The notes below the pieces were generated by a model. That model worked only from the letters and a program-made list of their open reading frames with translations, was not told the origin of the DNA and searched no databases. The position numbers and the translations under genes are program-made. Shown here piece by piece: positions 9,507 to 17,329 of a stretch of DNA of 64,000 nucleotides (positions are counted from its first letter, which is position 1; each line of letters opens with the position of its first letter). The stretch lies in NCBI RefSeq assembly GCF_000007345.1, contig NC_003552.1, positions 3,906,001 through 3,970,000 of the forward strand, written 5' to 3'. Source of the DNA: Methanosarcina acetivorans C2A (GTDB lineage Archaea > Halobacteriota > Methanosarcinia > Methanosarcinales > Methanosarcinaceae).

Positions 9507-10370
9507 ATGAAAAATCTGAATCATAGACAAAGAGCTCTTCTTTACACCATAGACAAACTCCATGAGAGGGACTTATCTTCGAGACTCATGATAGTGAAGA
9601 GTCTTTTTTTGTCATCTCAAGTAGAAAAAATAGACAGATTAATTAAATTCTATCATTTTTTCCCTCACCACTACGGCCCTTTTTCCAACGCTTATTATAC
9701 TGATATTTCCAGGTTACAAAAAGAAGGTTATATTATCGAAAAAGAAAAAAAGTTTGAATTAATCGAAAAAGGGAAAATAGCTTTAAAAGGGATTGATCCA
9801 AAAGCAACTTTGAAGATAAATAGAGTTGTGAAGAAATTTAATTCTGAAAAAGAAATTATGGAATACGTATACCGAAAGTTTCCTGATTATACGATAAAAA
9901 GTAAACTTCTCCCCTGCCAGGAAGTGATAATACAAGAGCCTGGCCTTTTCACTATCGGTTACGAAGGAAGAGACATTGACCTTTTCCTTAATATTTTAAT
10001 TCAGAATTCCATAGATGTTCTTGTTGATGTCAGGAAAAATCCTTTCAGCATGAAATTCGATTTCACAAAAAATAGCCTTAAAAATTATCTCGAAAACTCG
10101 GAGATTCGATATCTCCACATCCCCGAACTTGGTATAAAAGGGGAAAAAAGAAAAGACCTTCGCACACTCAAAGATTACGAAAAACTCTTTGAAGAATACG
10201 AAAAAACGACAATAAAAGACAATCCCAGGCTTTTAGATAATATTGCGGAATTAAGCCGAAGCCACCGTGTTGCTCTAATGTGTTTCGAAGCCGATGTAAA
10301 CATGTGCCATCGTGGAGTTATTGCAAGAAATATAGTTCAGAAAGAAAATGTGGAAGTTTTAAATATCTGA
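9507..10370 (+). CDS. DUF488 protein with N-terminal Panacea/SocA-like helical domain
   Basis: 287 residues with two parts. Residues ~1-95 (RQRALLYTIDKL ... HHYGPFSNAYYTDISRLQKE) resemble the DUF4065 ('Panacea'/SocA-like) helical domain known from toxin-antitoxin and phage-related proteins. Residues ~145-287 are a DUF488 domain: LFTIGYEGRDIDLF, VDVRKNPFS, the HIPELGI segment, and the C-terminal LMCFEADVNMCHRG block with its conserved C-x-E and CHR. Function of DUF488 is not established; the conserved Cys, Glu and His look catalytic. The next gene starts about 50 bp downstream on the same strand and is probably co-transcribed. Low GC and lysine-rich composition mark it as accessory. Confidence 0.75.
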   Translation: MKNLNHRQRALLYTIDKLHERDLSSRLMIVKSLFLSSQVEKIDRLIKFYHFFPHHYGPFSNAYYTDISRLQKEGYIIEKEKKFELIEKGKIALKGIDPKATLKINRVVKKFNSEKEIMEYVYRKFPDYTIKSKLLPCQEVIIQEPGLFTIGYEGRDIDLFLNILIQNSIDVLVDVRKNPFSMKFDFTKNSLKNYLENSEIRYLHIPELGIKGEKRKDLRTLKDYEKLFEEYEKTTIKDNPRLLDNIAELSRSHRVALMCFEADVNMCHRGVIARNIVQKENVEVLNI

Positions 10371-10422
10371 AACACATAAAAGCCATGTAAACTATTGTTT
10401 TATTTTTTGGAGGTATTCCTGA

Positions 10423-11181
10423 TTGAGACAGGAAACCGAGAAAATCGTAGTTCTGGTGAGGGCTACACCAGAGGAAAGTAAAAAGCATGGATATCTTGTA
10501 TGTGTTGCCGGAATAAATGAGGAGGGAGAATTCAGGAGAGTTTATCCTTTCGAATTTAGCTATGGGGAAAAGTTAATCAATTTTAAGAAGAAAGACCGGA
10601 TAGAAGTTGTCCTGACAGAACCGGACAACGATCAAAGAAGAGAAAGCAGAAAGCAAATCCGTTACAAGAACCTGCATTCCCCTGTTGAGGACGAAGAGCT
10701 AAGAAATTTACTCCGGTCGAAAGTAAGTTCAATAGAAAAACTAACTGAAGAAAATGCAAGTCTTGGAGTAGTAAAGCCTGAACTTTTAGACGTAAAGATC
10801 GACATAAATAGCACTGAAATATACGACAAGCAGCAGTACTTCAACTTGATGGGCGATTATCTGGTCGAGAAAAGAGAAAAAGTCAAAATGCCTGTCGAAC
10901 TGAGATATCATTTCAGGTGCAAAAATGATCCTGCCTGCAAAGGACATCAGATTATTCTGCTCGACTGGGAACTTAACGAGCTTGCAAGAAATGTTATGCG
11001 GATAGACACAGATCCGGCATCCATAGAAGAAAAGATCAGGTATAAATTTTTTGATTCCATGCAGGAAAGAGACCTCTATTTTGTAATGGGAACTCACTTC
11101 CGTTTCAAAACCTGGATGATTATAGGAATTTTCTACTTAAAGAAGAAAGATGAGAAGCAAAAGAATATTTTTGATTTTTAA
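10423..11181 (+). CDS. Conserved partner of DUF488, possible OB-fold protein
   Basis: 252 residues from a TTG at 10423 with a strong GGAGGT site about 7 nt upstream. The N-terminal ~80 residues (KIVVLVRATPEESKKHGYLV, then a FRRVYPFEF motif) look like a beta-barrel of the OB kind. A C-terminal domain carries a C-x6-C-x2-H motif (CKNDPACKGH) followed by ILLDWELNELARN. The same motifs recur, from memory, in proteins encoded next to DUF488 genes, so the two are likely one functional module. Nucleic-acid binding is an inference from the OB-like fold. No membrane segments. Confidence 0.6.
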   Translation: MRQETEKIVVLVRATPEESKKHGYLVCVAGINEEGEFRRVYPFEFSYGEKLINFKKKDRIEVVLTEPDNDQRRESRKQIRYKNLHSPVEDEELRNLLRSKVSSIEKLTEENASLGVVKPELLDVKIDINSTEIYDKQQYFNLMGDYLVEKREKVKMPVELRYHFRCKNDPACKGHQIILLDWELNELARNVMRIDTDPASIEEKIRYKFFDSMQERDLYFVMGTHFRFKTWMIIGIFYLKKKDEKQKNIFDF

Positions 11182-11631
11182 AATTGCGGGCTTTTCTATT
11201 CTGATAGTGGCCTTAAGAACCACACCTACGCATTTTTCTTGTTTAAATAAGGATAGACGATTTTTGAGTTGGGGTACCGGCGTTCTCACCGGCCGACGAA
11301 GGAGGCCGATCTTTCCCGAAAAATAAAAAAGAAAAAGAGCTTGAATTCAAAAAGCAGCAACAGAATTTTTCCTCATCTGAAGGGGTTGGCTAGAGAAAAA
11401 AATTATTGAAGATATTCTCAACTTCACCCCTTATATCCAATATGACGATTCAAAGTTCCAAATCTTTTTCTCCCTTGTCCCGACTCTGGGTAGATACACA
11501 TGTAAACAGAGAAAGGTTCAGAGAAGAATGGTTTGAATAAAAAGTGATAGATTGGACTCAAAAAAGAGTAACAAGAGAAGGAAATAAATCCTTAACCGAT
11601 GACCAATGAAATTAAATTGATATTACGATTT
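11182..11631. other. Intergenic region with a structured element and a possible protein remnant
   Basis: Apart from the hairpin element at 11,276-11,318, a stretch of plausible coding sequence runs on the plus strand from about 11,395 to 11,539 (contains EDILNFTPYIQYDDSKFQIF). It lacks a start, is preceded in frame by a TAG, and ends in TGA. It may be the debris of a lost gene; its family is not recognised. Confidence 0.35.
11276..11318 (+). other. Structured element, copy A (hairpin shared with 57.4 kb)
   Basis: A stem CGGCC/GGCCG closes a 9-nt loop GACGAAGGA, followed by TCTTTCCCG. A second copy at 57,424-57,468 has the same loop (one change), the same flanking GTTCT and TCTTTCCCG, but different stem bases that still pair. 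Flanking CGG and CCCG words could form an outer stem. It lies 95 bp after the DUF488 partner gene. It may be an RNA motif or the end of a small mobile repeat. Confidence 0.5.
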
Positions 11632-12416
11632 TTATACTACGTCAATAGAAACTTTAGCGTAACTTATCTCTTCTATTTCTAAATCTAATGGATTGAGCAT
11701 TTTTAGAACAGTTCGTAAATCTGGTAACAAGAAGTTTAGAGATTCAATTTTAGTATTAGTATTTCCTAAATTGGTTCCATGAACCATACGATTTCTCATA
11801 CTTGTCAATTTTTCCCAAGCATTGCTCCTAACGTTTATTCCGTGCGCTGCTAGTAACTCTACATTGGAAAAAACATTCTCACAATCATTGCTCTGCAAGT
11901 TGAGACTTATTTTCTTTAGACTCAAAGCTTCCTCCAATGCACTATAAACCATTATAATCGCATTATTAATATTAGGATGTATTTGATTCTCATCAGAGTT
12001 AGAATTGTCTGAAAGAAGCAGTTTTTCAGCTTCATCAAATCGTTTAACAATCATATACCATTTCTGAGCTAAATATCCTTGATGTAACCATTCTATTGTT
12101 TGGTTAAGAGTATCGACAGATGCTCTTGCATCTATTAACGTAATTTTGTACGGCAAATTATGTACCACTACATTTCTTAACTCACGAACAACATGTAGCT
12201 TGAAACCTAAGGGACGTGAAATAATTTCTTTGTTGATTAAAAAATCAATTGCAATCTTTGCATTCTTTGGCTGAGAGTTAGTATTATCATATAAATATCA
12301 CTTGTAATATTCTCAATGAATTTACCAATCTCATAGCAAATATCTTCATAATTTTTACATAAGATAGATTTCTCGACTTCCGCAACAACTTCTCTTTCAA
12401 CGTCGATATTTATCAT
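11632..12416 (-). pseudogene. HEPN-like protein gene broken by a frameshift
   Basis: The intact gene would start at the ATG at 12416 (GGAG site just upstream) and end at 11632, about 260 residues. Reading MINIDVEREVVAEVEKSI... proceeds to about 12,288 and there must change frame, within a TATAT run, to continue as DNTNSQPKNAKIAIDFLINK down to the stop. The joined product has two R-x4-H motifs, RNVVVH near residue 75 and RNRMVH near residue 205, the hallmark of HEPN nuclease or nucleotidyltransferase-partner domains; it may be a tandem HEPN-like protein. The second part (from the GTG at 12168) is still open. An IS element sits directly upstream, so expression is doubtful. Assigning it as HEPN is moderate; the frameshift is seen directly. 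Confidence 0.6.
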
Positions 12417-12430
12417 ATATATCTCCAAAA

Positions 12431-12445
12431 GAAAAGATATTGATC
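12431..12445. repeat. Target-site duplication, left copy
   Basis: GAAAAGATATTGATC, identical to 13475-13489, directly abutting the left inverted repeat of the IS481-family element. Confidence 0.93.
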
Positions 12446-13474
12446 TGTTTTGTCCTGAAATAATTTCGTTTTGAAACTTTTTTCCTCTTGTCCATGTTTT
12501 CACCACCCAAACAATCTCACTCCTATTCTGAACTTTGCCTCAACTGGTAATCTATTCCAGAATGCTTCCTGTGGCGATTCTAACTGTTCAAGTTTCAAAG
12601 CTCCATGTGGCCTCTTGTTATACCACTGTACGAATTCTTCAAATGATTCAAACTCTCCTCTAAACCTTTGATATGTATCGAACCATTTCTCTATTTTTCC
12701 GTTTGTCTGAGGATGTCTTACCCTTGCAAGTATTGGTTTGATTCCAAGTTCTTCAATGCATCTTTTAAAGTCACTATCCCATGAACCATCCTTATTAATC
12801 CTGTGAGCCCCGAATTCACTTCCATGATCCATAATGAGCTCTCTTAAAGGGTATATGTCCCAGTACTCTTTGACAAGTTCATCAATCACTTTAATGGTGT
12901 TCTCCGTGTTGCAATGAACGTACTCTCCACCTGCAATTATCATTCTTGATGAATCATCAAGAATGGCACAGACTTGCAGTCCTAACAGGGGATTCTCATG
13001 CCAATCGATGTGTGCAGCAGACATGCTGTGTTCGCGTTCGTATCTACACCATTTTCTTCTCTGTTTCTTTTTTCGGTTTTCCTTGGCAAGGTCCATGCTA
13101 AGTAGGTAGTTATGGATTCTGTTATGAGATATCTTACGATTATATTTGCCTTCGATGAGAATCTCAAGGTAACAGGCTCCAAACTTATAATCAGAGTAAG
13201 TTTGGTCAATCAATTCCTGATCAGAGGAGGATAAGGGGTTCTTTGGTCTTCCAAGATTAATGCCAACTTGAGGAAGCTGACCAGTTTCAACGTATTCTTT
13301 GTAGATCTGCTGAACTCGACGGGCTGAGATCCCCTGGATCTCAGCTATCGTCGAGGTAGATTCACCTTTCGATTTTTGAGCAATGATCCAACGTATCTTT
13401 TTTCCATTAAGTTTCACAAAAGATAAGGGATTACAACCGACATATTTAGCGCGAAATAATTTCGGGATAAAACA
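12446..13474 (-). mobile_element. IS481-family insertion sequence, complete, 1029 bp
   Basis: One transposase gene flanked by imperfect terminal inverted repeats of 23 bp (12446-12468 and 13452-13474; about 20 matches, outer ends TGTTTTGTCC and TGTTTTATCC). Outside them lies a perfect 15-bp target duplication, GAAAAGATATTGATC, at 12431-12445 and 13475-13489. The perfect duplication indicates a recent insertion. The element landed about 15 bp upstream of the ribosome binding site of the HEPN-like gene. Confidence 0.93.
12500..13417 (-). CDS. IS481-family DDE transposase
   Basis: 305 residues, full length. The N-terminus is a helix-turn-helix (KSKGESTSTIAEIQGISARR). The integrase-like core shows the three acidic residues: Asp in AAHIDWHENP, Asp in LIMDHGSEFG, and Glu in NGKIEKWFDTYQ. 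The motif RVRHPQTNGK before the Glu is typical of IS481/IS3-like integrases. The frame has no lesion, so the element may be active. It reads toward the HEPN-like gene and so could drive some transcription into it. Confidence 0.95.
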   Translation of the reverse strand: MKLNGKKIRWIIAQKSKGESTSTIAEIQGISARRVQQIYKEYVETGQLPQVGINLGRPKNPLSSSDQELIDQTYSDYKFGACYLEILIEGKYNRKISHNRIHNYLLSMDLAKENRKKKQRRKWCRYEREHSMSAAHIDWHENPLLGLQVCAILDDSSRMIIAGGEYVHCNTENTIKVIDELVKEYWDIYPLRELIMDHGSEFGAHRINKDGSWDSDFKRCIEELGIKPILARVRHPQTNGKIEKWFDTYQRFRGEFESFEEFVQWYNKRPHGALKLEQLESPQEAFWNRLPVEAKFRIGVRLFGW

Positions 13475-13489
13475 GAAAAGATATTGATC
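13475..13489. repeat. Target-site duplication, right copy
   Basis: GAAAAGATATTGATC, identical to 12431-12445, abutting the right inverted repeat. Confidence 0.93.
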
Positions 13490-13504
13490 TCTAAAATGTA
13501 ATAA

Positions 13505-13895
13505 TTATTGTTTATTCTCACCTTTTTCCCTCTTTATCCTCTCAATCAAAACCTCTGCCGTCTCATAATCCCTCCCTTCCTTCTTGCAATCTCAGCCTCT
13601 GTCTAAACAAGTTGACAGGAAAATGCCTTTGCAAGAATGGACTACCTGAGTTTTTCTGTTTTTTCTCTTGCCGCTGCAACTTTTGCTTCAATCGAGTCAG
13701 CAAAGGCACAGAGGGCATCAACACGCCGGATAATTTCTTGCTGTTCGGGGAGTGGAGGAAGAGGGATTGGTAAATTACCCACTTTTGAAATACTTAGTGT
13801 ATTTAGCCCCGATGTTAACTAGATGATAAAGTTATATTTTCTCTTCCAATAGACGATAAAAGCCAATAAAGTACATACTTGTTATAAATATCGTA
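13505..13895 (-). pseudogene. hsdS: Remnant of a type I restriction specificity subunit (hsdS 3' end)
   Basis: Minus-strand translation gives pieces of an HsdS C-terminus: NKYVLYWLLSSIGREN, then after a frameshift SGLNTLSISKVGNLPIPLPP, PLPEQQEIIRRVDALCAFAD, and SILAKAFSCQLV. After a second frameshift comes RDYETAEVLIERIKREKGEN and the stop at 13505. Two in-frame TAG codons also lie in the segment (after EKTEKLR and after CQLV). HsdS selects the DNA target of type I restriction-modification systems; here only the last ~130 codons survive and no hsdM or hsdR is near. The element marks a lost restriction locus. Confidence 0.85.
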
Positions 13896-13912
13896 AGAAA
13901 AACGTATTTTAA

Positions 13913-13985
13913 TTATATGATTCTGATGAAGGGAAGACAGGGAGTACGGACCCAGATGCTTTCCATCCCGAATTGCGCCTCGGAA
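13913..13985 (-). pseudogene. Decayed partial copy of the ferredoxin 3' end
   Basis: From 13966 the minus strand reads MESIWVRTPCLPFIRII and stop. This matches the C-terminus MESIWVCTRCLPRLIHG of the ferredoxin at 14088-14456 both in protein and in DNA over about 40 bases. The upstream part does not keep the cluster-binding cysteines. It looks like a partial duplication or the end of a lost paralogue. Confidence 0.6.
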
Positions 13986-14087
13986 TCGCAGGAAATCGGG
14001 GATTTCATGGGAGTTGCGATGTAATCTCAACAGTACGCAGCCTTTTCACTTCACTCAGGAGGACGAATTTTTGGTAAAGGATGGAAA

Positions 14088-14456
14088 TTAACCGTGGATC
14101 AATCTGGGCAAACAGCGAGTACAGACCCAGATACTCTCCATTTTGTGTCTGAGGGGAAGGAGGTAGTGGGTGTCTTCTCCGGCTCCGCATTGGAAGCAGC
14201 GAATTGAGATGTCTTTCTTTTTAGGCTGGGCTTCGGTTTTTTCCCTGTTAAATTCGACTGTGTGCCTTTCTTCAATGGAAAGGGCACCTTCGGGGCAGAC
14301 CCCTATACAGAAGCCCATACCGTCGCAGAGTTCTTCGGATACGACTTTTGCTTTGCCGTTAATGATTTGAATAGCACCTTCAGCACAGGGTGCGACACAT
14401 TTTCCGCAGCCTGTGCATTTTTCCTCATCAATTTTTATAATTGTTCGTTTTACCAT
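14088..14456 (-). CDS. 2[4Fe-4S] ferredoxin with C-terminal Cys-rich tail
   Basis: 122 residues. Two cluster motifs are visible: CTGCGKCVAPCAEGA (CxxCxxCxxxC) and CDGMGFCIGVCPEGA. The second has CxxxxxCxxxC rather than CxxCxxCxxxC, so its first Cys spacing is unusual and the second cluster may be atypical. The last 40 residues add a C-x2-C ... C-x2-C pair (CFQCGAG ... CTRCLP) like a zinc ribbon or rubredoxin-like knuckle. Likely an electron carrier or subunit of a redox enzyme. It is the last gene of a minus-strand redox-flavoured series (hypothetical, CGGC, cupin, sulfite-reductase-like). Confidence 0.85.
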   Translation of the reverse strand: MVKRTIIKIDEEKCTGCGKCVAPCAEGAIQIINGKAKVVSEELCDGMGFCIGVCPEGALSIEERHTVEFNREKTEAQPKKKDISIRCFQCGAGEDTHYLLPLRHKMESIWVCTRCLPRLIHG

Positions 14457-14603
14457 GAAGATTAAACCCCTTCCCTTTAGGTCTTATTCCTTTTCTGGAA
14501 AGATATTATTTTATTTGTAGAAGCATCTGGCCTGTCAGACTGGTTGATCTGGTAGACTGACGTTGAAATGGCCAATTTGCCAGAGTGCATGACCAGGAAG
14601 AGA

Positions 14604-15059
14604 TCAGATATCGGAGGACATAAAGTTCCATTTGAAATCCGGCAAGTACCCTTCCCTGTAGAGCGTTGTTTTATAATCATCTATTAACTTGCCCATTTTA
14701 CAGGTATACTTTATAAAATCCGTACCTGCTTCCCCTTTGAACAGGATTCTTTCCGCCTTCTCAAGAAGTTCCGGATGGATAAATACCAGTTCTTCTTTAG
14801 TGTGCAAAAAAAGAGCAGAAAAGTCCCTGTGAATACCCATGCTTCTTTTCAGGAGCTCCGTCTTTAAAGTCTCATCAGAGATATAGTTCTTGAATTTCAG
14901 GTACGCATGAAAGTCTGCTATATTCTGATTTAAAGAGTTCAAAATCGAGTACAGCATGTTATCGGTTGCAGGAAGGGGAAGATCCTGAAGCTCAGGATGC
15001 GCACCTTCATAGATTTCGTTTTCTTCCGTATCTTTGTCCCGGGTTGTATCGTGATCCAT
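14604..15059 (-). CDS. Conserved-looking protein of unknown function
   Basis: 151 residues from the ATG at 15059; an AGGTGA site lies just before it (a GTG at 15068 overlaps that site and is less likely). The first 35 residues are acidic and polar. The rest is mostly helical, with ILNSLNQNIADFHAYLKFKN and YISDETLKTELLKRSMGIHR, and no cysteines except one. It has no membrane segment or signal peptide. I do not recognise the family. The helical pattern is compatible with a ferritin-like or four-helix bundle, but the metal-binding residues are not evident. Confidence 0.6.
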   Translation of the reverse strand: MDHDTTRDKDTEENEIYEGAHPELQDLPLPATDNMLYSILNSLNQNIADFHAYLKFKNYISDETLKTELLKRSMGIHRDFSALFLHTKEELVFIHPELLEKAERILFKGEAGTDFIKYTCKMGKLIDDYKTTLYREGYLPDFKWNFMSSDI

Positions 15060-15159
15060 TTTTATCACCTGCTATATTTGCAAACCAAATGTTCTACAAA
15101 TCGAATTTTAGCCAGTGAAGTTGTAATCTGAAACCTCCTTCAGATTTTAGTAATAAGTT

Positions 15160-15240
15160 ACCTTTTTTCCGAACTGGTCTTTTTTCCGAACTAGTCTCTT
15201 TTTCCGAACTAGTTTCTTTTTCGGAATTGTCCGTTTTTCT
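15160..15240. repeat. Short tandem repeats (TTTTTCCGAACTAGTC-like)
   Basis: Four imperfect copies of a ~21-bp unit built on TTTTTCCGAACTAGT. The block sits between the CGGC gene and the downstream hypothetical gene. Non-coding. Confidence 0.7.
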
Positions 15241-15293
15241 GTAATTGCTTGTCTTTCGTACTCAGCATTGGGTTTGAATCTGCATTGAGTTTT

Positions 15294-15638
15294 TCAGTGG
15301 TGTGTGCCTTCGACTACCTTTATTCCAGCGTCCCGAATCGTCTTTCGGATGGTATCCAGATGAGGGCATTTCGGATAGCTGTCCTCCATGAGCATGCAGG
15401 AACTGAGGTGTACTGCATCAAGCTCATACTGTTTCAGAGCTTTTAGCAGCCTGTAAACCCTCCTGCCAGAGCAGCCGCCGCATGTGAAGAAAGCAATTAT
15501 CTGCGCATCTTTACCGTATGCCTCAAAGTGGGACTTCCTCTCATTGAAGGCTTTGAAGCAGCCCACTCCAGGACAGGTTTCAGAGACGATATCGCATCGG
15601 ACAACTGCGATTTTTGTGGGTTTTGTTTCGTCAGTCAA
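15294..15638 (-). CDS. CGGC domain protein
   Basis: 114 residues from a TTG start at 15638. The naming motif is FFTCGGCSGRRVYRLLKAL (near residue 53). Other conserved cysteines are VVRCD, SETCPGVGCFKAF, SSCMLMED and PKCPHLD, giving nine in all. CGGC domains are small predicted metal-binding proteins of unknown role, common in methanogens and clostridia. It lies about 40 bp after the cupin gene on the same strand, so the two are probably co-transcribed. Confidence 0.85.
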   Translation of the reverse strand: MTDETKPTKIAVVRCDIVSETCPGVGCFKAFNERKSHFEAYGKDAQIIAFFTCGGCSGRRVYRLLKALKQYELDAVHLSSCMLMEDSYPKCPHLDTIRKTIRDAGIKVVEGTHH

Positions 15639-15680
15639 GATTAACAGTCCTGCTCACATACTCTTCAGTCATAAACCGCT

Positions 15681-16019
15681 TTACAGCAGACGGGTTTGTT
15701 CAGTCTGCCTCGGAACTTTTACAACAAGCACCCTGAATATCCCCTCTCCAGGATTCAGCAGGCGGTGAGGGACCTTTGCAGGGCTTTCGATCAGCATGTC
15801 CCTGCTGACTTCTTCCTGTTCGTCCCCTATCTCAACTATGCCGATGCCTTCCAGGACATAGAAAAACACATCCACAGGCGTTATGTGTTTTTTTAAGACT
15901 TCCCCCGGTTTGAGTTCGATGTGCACTGCCTGAGCATGTTCCGTGTCATAGAGCATCCGTACGCTCACATTATGAGGGTTCGGCTTTTCCGGTGAGGATT
16001 TCATCTCAACAACTTTCAT
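15681..16019 (-). CDS. Small cupin-domain protein
   Basis: 112 residues forming one cupin barrel: LKPGEVLKKHITPVDVFFYV (motif 1, with one His) and AKVPHRLLNPGEG (motif 2, one His). Only two of the usual metal ligands are His, so metal binding is possible but not certain. A GGGGAG site precedes the ATG at 16019. The partner CGGC gene follows closely. The role may be sensing or binding a small ligand; the substrate is unknown. Confidence 0.85.
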   Translation of the reverse strand: MKVVEMKSSPEKPNPHNVSVRMLYDTEHAQAVHIELKPGEVLKKHITPVDVFFYVLEGIGIVEIGDEQEEVSRDMLIESPAKVPHRLLNPGEGIFRVLVVKVPRQTEQTRLL

Positions 16020-16461
16020 ATGGTTCTCCCCTTTCTGACCATTTTTCTGCTTTTTTCAACCGCGTTTTGTATGTCACATTTAACATTTTCAACCGGATGC
16101 CCGTTTTCATCCGTTATTTTTCCGAGATTTTTCCCCGGAGTCTATTATCCGAGATTTTAGTATCCGATATAATTCATTCTGGCATCCGTTCCATAAATGC
16201 CTGATCGCTGCAAATTTGTTAGATACGTTTCTTTCTGCCGGATCAGCCACATCAGTAGAACTGTCAGGTGTTTTTCCCATTTTCTCCGGAAGCAAACCGG
16301 GAGGTTCAGAGGCAAAATTCCTGAAAGGCACCGATGGGGAACTATTCTGATTAACCCGCCGTTAGCAGTTAACCTGAAAAAGTCTAACTGCATAATGGCG
16401 GATAGCTGAACAATGGTTACCGGAACTCAGGCAAAAGCCTGAGAGTTTCAGCCCAACCAAG
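16020..16461. other. Intergenic region; hairpin at 16,426-16,443
   Basis: No convincing gene. The perfect hairpin CTCAGGC-AAAA-GCCTGAG lies 18 bp after the stop of the sulfite-reductase-like gene, where a terminator or 3' stabiliser would be expected, but there is no long T run. Confidence 0.5.
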
Positions 16462-17121
16462 TTACAGTCCGACCTGGGTTTTGAACTCTTCAAGGCTCAT
16501 ACCATCAATGAATTTTCCGAGCCTCTTTTTTGTGCCGGAGTTTTTGTAGTAGGTAAGGATTCTCTCAACAGCATCAAGAACCTCATCTTCGGAAAGCCCT
16601 TTTGCCACGACATCTGCAAGCCTGGGCGTTGCAGCAGCAGAACCTCCGACCATGAGATTATAGCCTTTTGCCGTACCCATTATCCCTATATCCTTGATAG
16701 CAGGCTCAGCGCATGAATTCGGGCAGCCGCTAACCCCGATTTTAAGTTTTGAGGGCATGGGCATCCCGTGATATTTTTCATCAAGTTTGAGGCCAAGACC
16801 CAGTGAGTCCTGCTTAGCCTGCTTACAGAAAGTCGTCCCCGGGCAGATCTTGATACTTCTTACGCAGAGCCCTATTGCTGCTCCGGGCTTTATGTTAAGG
16901 TCAGCCCAGACATTATCAAGATCTTCCTCTTTCAGACCCACGATTGCAATTCTCTGGGCAGAGGTTGCTTTCAGGGCAGCTGCCCCGTACTTCTTCGCAA
17001 CTTCCGCTATTTTTATGAGAGTGTCCGGGTCAACGACTCCTCCAGGGAGGTGGGGAGCTATTGCGTATGTTTCACGGTCTCTCTGAACGATTGCGCCTTT
17101 TTCGGGTAAATTGTCTTTCAT
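16462..17121 (-). CDS. Small siroheme sulfite reductase-like protein (Dsr-LP), copy 1
   Basis: 219 residues from the ATG at 17121, chosen because of the AAGGATC site before it and the match to copy 2. It is a one-half-size nitrite/sulfite reductase: an N-terminal ferredoxin-like half (GGVVDPDTLIKIAEVAKKYG) and then the siroheme and [4Fe-4S] ligands CPGTTFC (C-x5-C) and SGCPNSC (C-x3-C). Small proteins of this kind in methanogens are called Dsr-LP; their reaction in vivo is unsettled, with sulfite reduction or detoxification proposed. It lacks the extra ferredoxin domain of larger dissimilatory enzymes. Divergent from an HxlR regulator 277 bp away. Confidence 0.88.
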   Translation of the reverse strand: MKDNLPEKGAIVQRDRETYAIAPHLPGGVVDPDTLIKIAEVAKKYGAAALKATSAQRIAIVGLKEEDLDNVWADLNIKPGAAIGLCVRSIKICPGTTFCKQAKQDSLGLGLKLDEKYHGMPMPSKLKIGVSGCPNSCAEPAIKDIGIMGTAKGYNLMVGGSAAATPRLADVVAKGLSEDEVLDAVERILTYYKNSGTKKRLGKFIDGMSLEEFKTQVGL

Positions 17122-17329
17122 GATTGATCCTTTCTCCTCAAACTTGAATGCTGGTATTTTGAACCTGTTCAAAATATCAGGCAGTTGCATAACGAATAAG
17201 GCAACACCTTTTGATACGTTTTTTAAGCAGGCTTTAATACAGCCCGAATTTTATGATACTCTGCCCGGCCGTACACTGTACAGAGATCTATCATTTAAAA
17301 GCGTTTTTTATAAAAATTGATTTTATAAT

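Noticed and set aside
13830-13862. Apparent second copy of the TTTATCG operator of the DUF4143 gene
   Set aside because: The matching word lies inside the hsdS remnant, where it encodes the LLSSIG segment, so the similarity is most likely chance.
13505-13895. TAG codons of the hsdS remnant as pyrrolysine codons
   Set aside because: Two frameshifts and the lack of the first part of the gene show decay; no pyrrolysine-protein family is involved.
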